Assembly: GCA_023212695.1 (NCBI GenBank) | Contig: JALCCG010000001.1 | Coordinates: forward strand, 496,001-560,000 | Length of the DNA stretch: 64,000 bases | Source of the DNA: Sporisorium sorghi | Lineage: Eukaryota > Basidiomycota > Ustilaginomycetes > Ustilaginales > Ustilaginaceae | Direction: 5' to 3' | In this document: in pieces, positions 37,182 through 45,117 of the stretch | How positions within the stretch are numbered: the first letter of the stretch is position 1 | Layout of the letters: every line of letters begins with the position of its first letter | The notes under the pieces: model-generated | Seen by the model: the letters and a program-made list of their open reading frames with translations, nothing else | The model's database searches: none | What the model was told of the DNA's origin: nothing | Position numbers and translations under genes: made by a program

Positions 37182-37239
37182 ATTATAATGTGCAAGTATC
37201 TAATTGTAAACATAAAAACTATTATTTTTGGTTGACAAT
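37182..37239 (-). promoter_or_regulatory. bioY operon promoter with BirA-like inverted repeat
   Basis: Minus strand TTTACA (37205-37210), 17-base spacer, TATAAT (37182-37187). ATTGTCAAC (37231-37239) and GTTTACAAT (37203-37211), read on the minus strand, form an inverted repeat with one mismatch and 19 bases between. The half-sites match the TTGTNAAC/GTTNACAA BirA (biotin repressor) signal, but the spacing is about two bases longer than usual. The -35 lies in one half-site. Confidence 0.6.
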
Positions 37240-37431
37240 GAAAACAATGCTGAAGCAACGAGGATGCTACTAATAGCTGGCAACGGGATTTGGATGCTGC
37301 ATATTCGGCTGGAGTTGCTGAGCAGCAACATGAGCATCATGGGACGAATAGTCGGACACCCATCGAACGCTCTTGCTTTGTTTCATTTTCCGTGCCGATT
37401 GTCGGTAAGTACAGATCGCGTAATGGGTAAT

Positions 37432-37473
37432 AAAAAAGAAAGCATCGAACCTGGGGGTTCGATGCTTTCTTTT
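37432..37473 (-). terminator. Terminator of the MBL-fold gene
   Basis: An 18-base perfect stem (37434-37451 / 37456-37473), 4-base loop, and a T-run on the minus strand. The 190 bases to its left (37240-37431) hold no supported gene. Confidence 0.8.
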
Positions 37474-37580
37474 ACAACATGGGTCTCTTAAAACGAGGGA
37501 TTTCGTTATTTCCGGGTTTCCTCTTCCACAATACAAATCAACGATTCTTACCCTCCTTCAGGACGTTAGCATAGCATACG

Positions 37581-38540
37581 TTATCCCAACTTTATTTTGT
37601 CTTCTACAGCTTTCAAGTTGGTTTTAAAATATCCAGTAAAGTGCCAGTCCTGATAGGCTTCAGGTACGGAAATCCTATCGATGCTTTCCTTATTATGATT
37701 AGCATCTGTCACGATGTTCAGTATATCCGTTATGTAGCCTTTGACTTCATGCAGTTCCTTCAAGGAGCTTACTTCCCCATGCCCCGGAATGATGGTTTCT
37801 ATGCCTAGTTGTTCGAGTTTCTCCAAAATATTCAGCCATTCCTGAGGATTAGCATATGTCATGTATGGGTGATGTTTAGATAACACCAGATCGCCGGTTA
37901 CGGCAATTTTGTCTTCCGGAATGTAAACGAAGGCATCGCTTTGCGTGTGACCGCCGCCATAGGTTAGAACTTCAACGCTGCGACGACTGCCATGAATGGT
38001 TATTTGATGATCAAACGTTAAGGTAGGCAGTGAATATACCAGATCCGGAAGCATTTTTATATATTCACGATCCGTCGCATTGTCCCATTCCATTTCCTTT
38101 TTTAACTTGCCGTCTAATTCTTGTTGTATTTCCACTTCGAGCTCATCGATTGCCTGGTAAATCGCTTCGGGATTTGCCTGCTGTTGTTCCAGCCTCTTTC
38201 TCGCAAAACTATCCATGATCCTACGAGTGGTTGACGTAGATATGATTTGAGCCGTAGAGGCAAACACTTGATTGCCAAACGTATGGTCACTATGCCAATG
38301 CGTGTTGATTACGTAGGAAGCTGTTCTTCCCGTGAGAAACTCTGCGGCTGCCTGCAAATCCTCGGCAGCCTCTATTGTCGTGAATGTATCCACAACTAGT
38401 GTAGAATCACCCAGATCAACGATTGCTGCATTGCCTAATGAGCCCGTACCGGGAACTGAAATCGCTGCAAATACGCCCTCAGCAACATCATTCAGCACGA
38501 AATGTTTGGAGCCTTTGAACACGGCTGTCTCGCTCTTCAT
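37581..38540 (-). CDS. MBL-fold metallo-hydrolase
   Basis: The 319-residue protein has all zinc-binding motifs of the metallo-beta-lactamase fold: HWHSDH (residues 81-86), a GGGHTQSD His at about 198, TGDLV Asp at about 220, and a final GHGE His at about 258. It resembles the SoxH/quinoprotein-relay-associated group; the substrate is unknown and the fold does not imply drug resistance. There is no signal peptide. GGGAGAGG lies before the ATG. It is transcribed alone and ends at a strong terminator. Confidence 0.85.
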   Translation of the reverse strand: MKSETAVFKGSKHFVLNDVAEGVFAAISVPGTGSLGNAAIVDLGDSTLVVDTFTTIEAAEDLQAAAEFLTGRTASYVINTHWHSDHTFGNQVFASTAQIISTSTTRRIMDSFARKRLEQQQANPEAIYQAIDELEVEIQQELDGKLKKEMEWDNATDREYIKMLPDLVYSLPTLTFDHQITIHGSRRSVEVLTYGGGHTQSDAFVYIPEDKIAVTGDLVLSKHHPYMTYANPQEWLNILEKLEQLGIETIIPGHGEVSSLKELHEVKGYITDILNIVTDANHNKESIDRISVPEAYQDWHFTGYFKTNLKAVEDKIKLG

Positions 38541-38638
38541 GGATACCTCTCCCTTCTCGAATCAAGTCGATTATATACTATTTCATGATCGTTGAAGAGA
38601 AGATTTTTTTCTACAAAAGCATAGCTGCTTGGCATCGA

Positions 38639-39055
38639 TTATTTCATAGCTACAAGAATAATACTAGCAAGCAATCCTGAGAGCAAAAAATAGCTTCCGC
38701 TGACAAGTCCGTATACAAGCGGCCGTGGAATGTTAGGATTTATCCCCGTATTGATGGTGGTTGAGGCTAATAAGCCTACTCCAACGATTCCACCAAAAAC
38801 AATAGCGTCAACATAAGATTCGATCTCGAAAGCATAGATCAGAATCGCCATTGCGATAGTAGTTACCAGTCCACATATCAGGGGTCCCAGAATATAAATA
38901 GGAGCCGGTTTTTCTTTTGACGAACCCTCCCTCCCTAATGCCAGAGCATACGCCTTCCCAAATAAAACAGTAAACCAAACGCCGCCCAGCAAAGAAAGAG
39001 ACAATGTAGCGAGCACGATCGAAATCCAATTTAAATTCTGCATGACGTTAAACAT
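38639..39055 (-). CDS. DUF1761 family membrane protein
   Basis: A 138-residue protein with four predicted membrane helices (about 9-30, 53-75, 80-100 and 112-135). It has the DUF1761 opening (NWISIVLATLSLSLLGGVWFTVLFGKAY), in which W-F-G-K motifs are conserved. The function of the family is unknown. GGAGG lies seven bases before the ATG. It lies 48 bases downstream of a DinB-like gene on the same strand, possibly cotranscribed. Confidence 0.8.
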   Translation of the reverse strand: MFNVMQNLNWISIVLATLSLSLLGGVWFTVLFGKAYALALGREGSSKEKPAPIYILGPLICGLVTTIAMAILIYAFEIESYVDAIVFGGIVGVGLLASTTINTGINPNIPRPLVYGLVSGSYFLLSGLLASIILVAMK

Positions 39056-39102
39056 ATAGTTCCTCCAATGATAAATAACCTCTTATTCTTTCATTTGTTA
39101 GC

Positions 39103-39642
39103 TTATTTAGCGGACTCCTCTACTTCATGAGATCTCGCAGGCTGCCGGTACCAGTAAAGAGAATAATCGTTCATGATAGACGCATGGCCCAGCTGACGCA
39201 GCATAGTCGAAATATTGCCCCGGTGGTAGGTTCCGTGGTTAACCACTTGAAGCACAATTTCTGATAATCGCGTGCTGCGCGTTCCGGCGTAGGGATTGTC
39301 GAGCACAATGCTTTGCTCCAAGTCGTTTTGGCTTCGGAACCATGCTCTGTATTCTTCGGCTAACTCACGAAAGGCAATCGCGAATTCATCGACAGCGTAC
39401 CCAAGGGTTTCTTGTTGCAGCGGAAGGCACGCTTCCAGCGCTTGGGGCATACTGGTTCCACTCAGAACCTGAAGCCAGCACTTGTCGAGCGCATAGACAT
39501 GCGCGAACACTTCGCCAATGGTGGAAAACGAGGTGTTTACTTCTTGCTGCAGCACCGAGGACGGCAGTTCCTTGATTCTTCCCAAGAGGGTTTGAATAGC
39601 CCATGCGTGATAGTCGAACATTTCTACTGGATGATTTGTCAT
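39103..39642 (-). CDS. DinB family protein
   Basis: The 179-residue four-helix protein has the three His of the DinB/YfiT metal site: an N-terminal region beginning FDYHAWAIQTLLGRI, FAHVYALDKCW near 50, and VVNHGTYHRGNISTMLRQLG (NHxxxHRG) near 135. Members are metal-dependent transferases or hydrolases, some using mycothiol or bacillithiol. The ATG at 39642 has GGAGAC upstream; the frame continues to 39729. Substrate unknown. Confidence 0.85.
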   Translation of the reverse strand: MTNHPVEMFDYHAWAIQTLLGRIKELPSSVLQQEVNTSFSTIGEVFAHVYALDKCWLQVLSGTSMPQALEACLPLQQETLGYAVDEFAIAFRELAEEYRAWFRSQNDLEQSIVLDNPYAGTRSTRLSEIVLQVVNHGTYHRGNISTMLRQLGHASIMNDYSLYWYRQPARSHEVEESAK

Positions 39643-39769
39643 TCGTATCGTCTCCTTTTGACGTGCAATGAATTTGGTTTTTGTATCTGTTGTTATAATA
39701 AAAAAAGTAATATGACAACGGTCTGTCATACTACTTCATAAAGTTCGAGCGTACTTTTCTCATATCGCT

Positions 39770-40174
39770 TTACGGGTTCTCGTAGTTCTTCAACGGCATG
39801 CCTACATATTCGCGGAAAGAGCGGATCCGCTCTCCCTCGAACTCGAAGATAATCGTAAGTTCGTTGGAGAAAGGCCGCCCATTGAGGGGACCTTCCGAGC
39901 GAAATACCACCATTCCGTGATCTTGATCCTCAAGCAAGAGGAGCGGAGTGAGCAACATCTGAAACACCGAGCGCTCGAATCTGATCAATTCCTCGAACCG
40001 CTCTTTGCCTTGCTGCTTGTGATTCCATCCCTCCAGCGGGAGCGGAACGAAGAAATGAAAATCTTCTGCAACCTTCTTCAGAAAATTCTCGGTATTCCCT
40101 GTTTCTAAAGCCTGCCTGAAGGCATCAAAACATTCGCTGGTTCGAGATGTGACTGCGTCTAAGGATTTTCCCAT
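39770..40174 (-). CDS. NTF2-like (SnoaL fold) protein
   Basis: The 134-residue protein is a small cone-shaped alpha/beta fold of the nuclear transport factor 2 superfamily: an opening helix (ECFDAFRQALETGNTENFLKKVAEDFHFFVP), a KERFEELIRFERS helix and strands ending SFREYVGMPL. Members are cyclases, isomerases, dehydratases or ligand-binding proteins. The ATG at 40174 has GAGGAGG upstream. It lies between two DinB-like genes on the same strand. No catalytic assignment is possible. Confidence 0.75.
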   Translation of the reverse strand: MGKSLDAVTSRTSECFDAFRQALETGNTENFLKKVAEDFHFFVPLPLEGWNHKQQGKERFEELIRFERSVFQMLLTPLLLLEDQDHGMVVFRSEGPLNGRPFSNELTIIFEFEGERIRSFREYVGMPLKNYENP

Positions 40175-40261
40175 GACTACCCTCCTCATTATGGTTATTC
40201 GTCGATTAATTGAGTCTCAAGTTTACCTTACGTCTTTTATCTCTCGGCATTCAAACTTTAA

Positions 40262-40729
40262 TTAGCACGAAACCACCTTTAGCTGACTCGATATCGTTCC
40301 CAGGTGAATAGATTCATGAATCAGGGCGAAGTTAAACAGCTCACCGGCGGTGTTGAATTCAAACGGTCCAAAGGCATATGGTGTTGAAAGCTCCTTCTCC
40401 AGCAATTCAGGGGTCAATTCAGATAGTCGGGAAAGCTGTGCCTTCAACATCTCGACCAGTTCCTCCTTCGATGGAGGAGCAGACGTCCAATCCGAGGGCT
40501 TGGTTCCAGAGCTAAACAGCGTAACATATGAGTCCGGTATAACCGATGGAAAGCCGATGCTTAGGATAGAATACTGATCCATCCAATAAATGATATGACC
40601 GACATTCCAACGAATTGTATTGTTAAACCCTGCCGCTTGGATGTCGAACAACTCCTCGGGGATCGTTTGCACCTGCTGCAGCACCACTTGGCGTACTATT
40701 TTTGCAGTGCTGATGATCATTCCAGACAT
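40262..40729 (-). CDS. DinB-like four-helix protein (YfiT-like)
   Basis: The 155-residue protein has the DinB fold: a first helix to VQTIPEELFDIQAAGFNN, NVGHIIYWMDQYS with a conserved His near 44, and a C-terminal FNFALIHESIHLGTISSQLKVV with two His in HExxH-like spacing. Likely a metal-dependent transferase. GGAGG precedes the ATG at 40729. It is divergent from a LysR gene; a symmetrical site at 40822 lies between. Confidence 0.8.
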   Translation of the reverse strand: MSGMIISTAKIVRQVVLQQVQTIPEELFDIQAAGFNNTIRWNVGHIIYWMDQYSILSIGFPSVIPDSYVTLFSSGTKPSDWTSAPPSKEELVEMLKAQLSRLSELTPELLEKELSTPYAFGPFEFNTAGELFNFALIHESIHLGTISSQLKVVSC

Positions 40730-40821
40730 ATTCGTTTCCTCCTTTGTTATGGGAACCGCTTGATATGTCCCCAGTATAGGTCCCCTGCAACACTTCATCA
40801 ATGCAGTCGGCATTACCGGAA

Positions 40822-40877
40822 CGTTAAGTATAAGTTAACGATAAATCGTTGACAGGATCAGCAAGATGGCGTAACAA
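40822..40877 (+). promoter_or_regulatory. LysR gene promoter and LysR-type box
   Basis: Plus strand TTGACA (40849-40854), 17-base spacer, TAACAA (40872-40877). Upstream, CGTTAA-N7-TTAACG (40822-40840) is a symmetrical site of LysR-box type, placed between the LysR gene and the divergent DinB-like gene. Confidence 0.6.
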
Positions 40878-40926
40878 TAAGCATTGAACATGTATCCAGT
40901 GATGCCATGGAAAGCAGGTGTGAATT

Positions 40927-41829
40927 ATGGAGTTAAAGCAGCTACAGTATTTTATGGCCATATGCGAGGAGCTTCACTTCACGAGAGCGGCTGATAAAAT
41001 GGGAGTCAGCGCACCCAACATCAGCCAGCAAATAAGGAGATTGGAAGAAGAATTAGGGGTTCTGTTGTTCGATCGTGTGGGCAAAACCATTGTCCTTACA
41101 GATGCCGGAGCGATTCTTCGTGAGCATGGTGCTGCTGTGTTCACGCATCTGCAGCAAGCGAGCGACGCCATTGCTGACCTGAAGCAGATGCAAGGCGGAT
41201 CGCTATCCATCGGCGTCTTGCCCGGCGATGCGGATCTCATGTTTAATGCCTTGCTGCTGAACTTCCATCAGACCTACCCGACCATCTCGCTGTCTCTTCT
41301 GGAAACGACGAAAGTAACAGAACAGGTTCTGGATCGGAGCATCGATGTCGGCGTAACCATCGGCCCTGTTGTGGATGAACGTCTCACGTCAATCCCCTTG
41401 TTCCATGAAGAGTTTTCACTGGCGGTAAGCAGGCATGATCCTCTTGCCACAGAGAACTTCATTGCCTTGAACAGGCTGCATACCTTGAAGATGGTTATGT
41501 TCCCACCCGACCATCAATGCCGCAAGCTGATCGATGGCTTTTGCATAAACAACGGGTTTACTCTGCAGCCGCATATGGTGACAACAACGTTGTCCTCCCT
41601 CATCCAGATGGTACAGAGCGGAGTTGGCGCTTGTGTGCTGCCTCGGCTTCTACTGGATAATCTTCAACATCCAGATATAAAAGTCGTGCACCTGAAGAAT
41701 CCTACGCCTTCTCAGGACATTTGTCTGATCTACCGGAGCGATAGATATGTCGGATACGCCATGCGCACGTTCATCAAGGCTTTGAAAGCTTATATCGAGA
41801 CAGCCATCCACCATTCGAAGTCTTCATAG
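40927..41829 (+). CDS. LysR-family transcriptional regulator
   Basis: The 300-residue protein starts with the LysR winged helix (residues 1-60; QLQYFMAICEELHFTRAADKMGVSAPNISQQIRRLEEELGVLLFDR), followed by a linker helix and a periplasmic-binding-type effector domain (about 90-295; GSLSIGVLPGD... and IGPVVDERL). GGTG lies before the ATG. It is divergent from the DinB-like gene and has a LysR-type box in its promoter, so it probably controls that gene and itself. Effector unknown. Confidence 0.92.
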   Translation: MELKQLQYFMAICEELHFTRAADKMGVSAPNISQQIRRLEEELGVLLFDRVGKTIVLTDAGAILREHGAAVFTHLQQASDAIADLKQMQGGSLSIGVLPGDADLMFNALLLNFHQTYPTISLSLLETTKVTEQVLDRSIDVGVTIGPVVDERLTSIPLFHEEFSLAVSRHDPLATENFIALNRLHTLKMVMFPPDHQCRKLIDGFCINNGFTLQPHMVTTTLSSLIQMVQSGVGACVLPRLLLDNLQHPDIKVVHLKNPTPSQDICLIYRSDRYVGYAMRTFIKALKAYIETAIHHSKSS

Positions 41830-41889
41830 ATATCCTGAGGCAAAGGTTGATATTACGGGTCTATTGACCCAATACGGGAATGGTAGAAC

Positions 41890-42395
41890 TCAGTTGTGAA
41901 CGGACTTTGGAGTGTTGTTGGTTTCATTGAGGCTTCGCCGCCGTACTGATCGTTGGCGGGAATAGTAGATCATGATAGTAAGGCTCGCGGACAGGAAGAC
42001 GATTTGCATCAGAGTGCGTGGAAATATTGCATCTTCCGGTTTGGTCGCGAGGCCTGAGAGGGCGTAGTGAATATTTGCAGGGAACATGATAAGCAGCAGA
42101 AGCGAGAGTCCCCCAGCGGCCCAGGGTACAGTCGGCAGCCATAGAACACCTATAGCTCCTGCCCACTCCAGCAATCCGGTAAGTGTCACGATAAACCCGG
42201 GATTGGCAGAAAAGGCGGCACCATGCTGATGAGCTCTTCCCGCATCCATACGAAATGAACCGTGCCTGTTAACATAAACATGGCTGCGACTCCGCCCCGA
42301 AGTGCAACTGGCCAAGGACGCAGTCGCTTCACCCCCGCAGCACCCGCCACGAAAATGACCATGGTGACACCAATAAGAACGATTAGTGGTTCCAT
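41890..42395 (-). pseudogene. DoxX-like membrane protein gene with a frameshift
   Basis: From the ATG at 42395 the frame encodes a DoxX-like start (two hydrophobic helices, then LTGTVHFVWMREELISMVPP) and stops at about 42186. A second overlapping frame carries the remaining three helices (NPGFIVTLTGLLEWAGAIGVLWLP ... MIYYSRQR). A single missing base near 42206-42215, in the codons after MVPPFLP, would join the two. DoxX/YphA-like proteins are small four-helix membrane proteins. A natural disruption and a sequencing error are equally possible. The promoter looks intact. Confidence 0.8.
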
Positions 42396-42469
42396 ATGGT
42401 TTAGTAAACCTCCTCCATTAGGAATCATCCGAAGAATGACAACCTCTCAACAATCCAATTTATGAATTC

Positions 42470-42498
42470 ATTATAAATACCGACCATCGGTTTGTAAA
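42470..42498 (-). promoter_or_regulatory. DoxX promoter with a palindromic operator in the spacer
   Basis: Minus strand TTTACA (42493-42498), 17-base spacer, TATAAT (42470-42475). The spacer contains ACCGA-N3-TCGGT (42479-42491), a 13-base palindrome in the place where a TetR- or MarR-type repressor would block RNA polymerase. No such regulator gene is adjacent. Confidence 0.6.
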
Positions 42499-42623
42499 TA
42501 GTGAAAATAAATTCGCTCATTCTGTTCTTCCACTTCTTAAGGGAAATATGTAACATTATCCTAATGAAGGCTTTTTCCCAACTGATGTACTTAGCTCTTC
42601 ATTATTCAAATTTATGGAATCTA

Positions 42624-42652
42624 TAAAAGGAAAAAGCCCCCAAAGGGGCTTT
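42624..42652 (-). terminator. Terminator of the epoxide hydrolase gene
   Basis: An 8-base stem AAAGCCCC/GGGGCTTT with a 4-base loop, followed on the minus strand by a T-rich run. Confidence 0.8.
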
Positions 42653-42658
42653 CGCTGT

Positions 42659-43810
42659 CTAATATATCCGTACTTGCATCGAAGTCAATCTCTGTACAAA
42701 ATCGCGGAAATCCTTGACCCAGACTTCCGGAGCCTCCCAGGCTGTATAATGACCGCCCTTTTCTAAATCTGAAAAATGAATAAGGTTTGTTTTCCGTGCC
42801 GCCCATTCCTTCGGAAGAGGAGCATCCCATGGACAGTGTGCCACACCTGCTGGAACTTCACTTTTCCCGTATGATTCTTTAGAATGTGCTGCCTGCGATT
42901 CTGCATAATAAATGCGCATGGAAGAGCCAATCGTCTCGGTTACCCAATAGATCATAATATTAGTCAGGAGCTCGTCACGATTAAACCGTTCTTCAATCTC
43001 CTCCCCCGTCGAGGACATCGTAATACTGCCCATAATCCATGCCGCCAAACCAACGGGCGAGTCATTAAACCCATAGGACAAACTTTGTGGTTTCGTGGAT
43101 TGGATCATATTGAATGCGCCTTCCTTCATCCACCATCCCTGAATAAAAGCCGCAAATTCCTGTTCCGGAGGAGTCAGACTCGCAAAATCCGTGTTGTGGT
43201 CGGGATAACCGACATCCGTCAAGTGCATACCTAGAAGAGCCTCTGGGTGACGATTGGCTAAAGACAAACTCACGATTGAGCCCATATCGCCGCCCGCAGA
43301 GATAAACTGGGTATATCCGAGTTTAGCAGTCATTAAGGTGGCGAACAGATCTGCGATTTGATCAAAGGGCAGAGAATTCCGCTCGGAAAATCCCGTACCT
43401 GGAATCGAAGGAACAACGACGTGAAAATTTTCTTTTAACATTGGAATCACTTTATGGTATCGGTAAAATGAATCCGGCCAACCATGTATCAGCAGGATGG
43501 GGATTGCATCCGGATTTGAGCTTGGCTCATGAATAAAGTGCAGTTTCGTGCCCTCGATTTCGGTTGTAAAATGGTTATATGCATTCAGTTCCTCTTCATT
43601 CTTTCTCCAATCGTATTGATATTGCCAATACTCTACAAAATCTTTCAAATAATCAAGATTACTCCCCATCCTCCAGCCCGCATTCTCTGCTTGATCCGGC
43701 CATCTCGTCTTAGCCAATCGGTTCTGCAAGTCATCCAAGATGTCCTGAGAAACATGGATTTGAAAGGGTTGTATCTCGGAATTGAAGTTATCGCCAAATG
43801 AACTGTTCAA
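42659..43810 (-). CDS. Epoxide hydrolase-type alpha/beta hydrolase (EHN family)
   Basis: The protein (383 residues from TTG) begins with the epoxide-hydrolase N-terminal segment (PFQIHVSQDILDDLQNRLAKTRWPDQ ... NLDYLKDFVEYW) and has LLIHGWPDSFYRYHKVIPML (HGWP oxyanion motif), the nucleophile Asp in AGGDMGS, and the His in GGHYTAWEAPE, as in juvenile-hormone and soluble epoxide hydrolases. I prefer the TTG at 43810, because GGAGG lies eight bases upstream; an ATG six codons earlier (43828) contains the GGAGG within its codons. Likely cytosolic detoxification. Confidence 0.85.
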   Translation of the reverse strand: MNSSFGDNFNSEIQPFQIHVSQDILDDLQNRLAKTRWPDQAENAGWRMGSNLDYLKDFVEYWQYQYDWRKNEEELNAYNHFTTEIEGTKLHFIHEPSSNPDAIPILLIHGWPDSFYRYHKVIPMLKENFHVVVPSIPGTGFSERNSLPFDQIADLFATLMTAKLGYTQFISAGGDMGSIVSLSLANRHPEALLGMHLTDVGYPDHNTDFASLTPPEQEFAAFIQGWWMKEGAFNMIQSTKPQSLSYGFNDSPVGLAAWIMGSITMSSTGEEIEERFNRDELLTNIMIYWVTETIGSSMRIYYAESQAAHSKESYGKSEVPAGVAHCPWDAPLPKEWAARKTNLIHFSDLEKGGHYTAWEAPEVWVKDFRDFVQRLTSMQVRIY

Positions 43811-43849
43811 CAATAAAACCTCCATCACTTTTTAATAGTCGGTGTCTGG

Positions 43850-44521
43850 TCATGGAGTATTTTTAAATTGCGTTATAAACGGCCCGGATTGCACTAAGCC
43901 AGCGTTAATAGCTTCCCACAGATATAAGGATGCAATCGTAGAATAAGGCTTCCACTCTGCTTGTTTCCGGTGCAATGGAGAGCGGCCTTCGCTTGCTTCA
44001 GCTGCATACAACCATTCCGAAGCACGTTTAAGGCCATGATCGCCGAAAGATAGGACATCTTGTCTTCCCAAGTGAAAAATGAGGAACATCTCCGCGGTCC
44101 ACCGACCGATTCCCTTCACCAGGGTCAACTGACGAACGACCTCATCATCATCCAGATCGGCTAACGATGGAAAATGAAGCGCTCCCAACTTCGTTTGTTC
44201 CGCAGCGTTTCGAATATAGCCTAGCTTATTCCGCGATAATCCCGCTGAGCGCAAGCTCTCTTCTGCTGCAGCTAGGATAGCGTCAGCTGTAATCGTGCCG
44301 CAAACTTGTTCTACTCTGAGAAAGATGGTTCTGGCAGCTTTAATCGAAAGCTGTTGACCAACCAACGTTCTCGTTATGTAGGTGAAGCCATCCGGCTCAT
44401 AGGGGACCTGGATGTGACCGATCCGTTGGACCAACTCTCCGAGCAGAGGGTCAGCCATGCACAATTGCCGCACATGAGGATGGTCTGGATGGACATCGAA
44501 GAGATATTGCAATTCAATCAT
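43850..44521 (-). CDS. AlkA-type DNA-3-methyladenine glycosylase (HhH-GPD)
   Basis: The 223-residue base-excision repair enzyme has the helix-hairpin-helix LVKGIGRWTAEMFLIFHLGRQDVLSFGDHGLKRA (residues 135-167) with catalytic Asp161 of the GPD motif. Upstream TRTLVGQQLSIKAARTIFLRV is the conserved N-terminal helix. It excises alkylated purines. It lacks the iron-sulfur cysteines of Nth/MutY. The ATG at 44521 has only a weak AAAGG site, so the exact start is uncertain. Confidence 0.87.
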   Translation of the reverse strand: MIELQYLFDVHPDHPHVRQLCMADPLLGELVQRIGHIQVPYEPDGFTYITRTLVGQQLSIKAARTIFLRVEQVCGTITADAILAAAEESLRSAGLSRNKLGYIRNAAEQTKLGALHFPSLADLDDDEVVRQLTLVKGIGRWTAEMFLIFHLGRQDVLSFGDHGLKRASEWLYAAEASEGRSPLHRKQAEWKPYSTIASLYLWEAINAGLVQSGPFITQFKNTP

Positions 44522-44579
44522 CCTTTCTTACTGCTCCCCGGCAACATCTGGAGGAGCTGCGAATCTCTTGGAGAAGATT

Positions 44580-44924
44580 CTACATAGCCCTTAGTAACAA
44601 TATGAGCAGAGACACACACACAAGCACGAGAATGAATAACGTCACCCATTTAACATGCTGTTTTCGGTAAAGGGCAAGGATGGCCTCAGCCAACGTAACT
44701 GCGGTCAAGCTCCATAGTACGGCCTCGGTAATCGGAAACAGAAGAACGAACCATAGAAGCGAAGCAGCAGCAGCCTGGATAACCACACTTCCAATCAACA
44801 GCCCCCATAAAGGGAGCACCTTCGCTTTGGTTGGTTTACGGGTCCAGTAAGCCCACACCAGATAACCTCCAATCAGTGCATAAACACCCCACCGCTCGAA
44901 CCATAAAAAATCTACTGGCGACAC
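44580..44924 (-). CDS. Small membrane protein (about four helices), uncharacterised
   Basis: About 114 residues with four hydrophobic segments and few charges in the middle. The start is uncertain: GTG at 44924 has GGA seven bases upstream; an in-frame TTG at 44945 has none. It is 58 bases downstream of a MocR gene on the same strand and partly shares a transcript direction with the AlkA-like gene. No family recognised. Confidence 0.5.
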   Translation of the reverse strand: MSPVDFLWFERWGVYALIGGYLVWAYWTRKPTKAKVLPLWGLLIGSVVIQAAAASLLWFVLLFPITEAVLWSLTAVTLAEAILALYRKQHVKWVTLFILVLVCVSLLILLLRAM

Positions 44925-45117
44925 CTCGCTTTCCTTGTCCAACAATATAATGACATCACAACGCCTGTTGTATTGTAGAGTATACTTCTATTGCCATGCC
45001 GCAGAAACGTTTGTTTTCCGACTCTGTACCCGTACAGATGATGTCCGGATGGCCAAGCAGTATTCCGAGATCTCTGTCCTGAATCCACAACGATGACGAT
45101 CCAGCTTACCCGCCCTG

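Noticed and set aside
37228..37536. Overlapping open frames on both strands between bioY and the MBL gene
   Set aside because: They lack ribosome binding sites and cover a terminator and the BirA-like site.
37581..38540. MBL-fold protein as a beta-lactamase
   Set aside because: The HWHSDH motif fits the general metallo-hydrolase fold; the rest resembles SoxH-like proteins, and there is no signal peptide.
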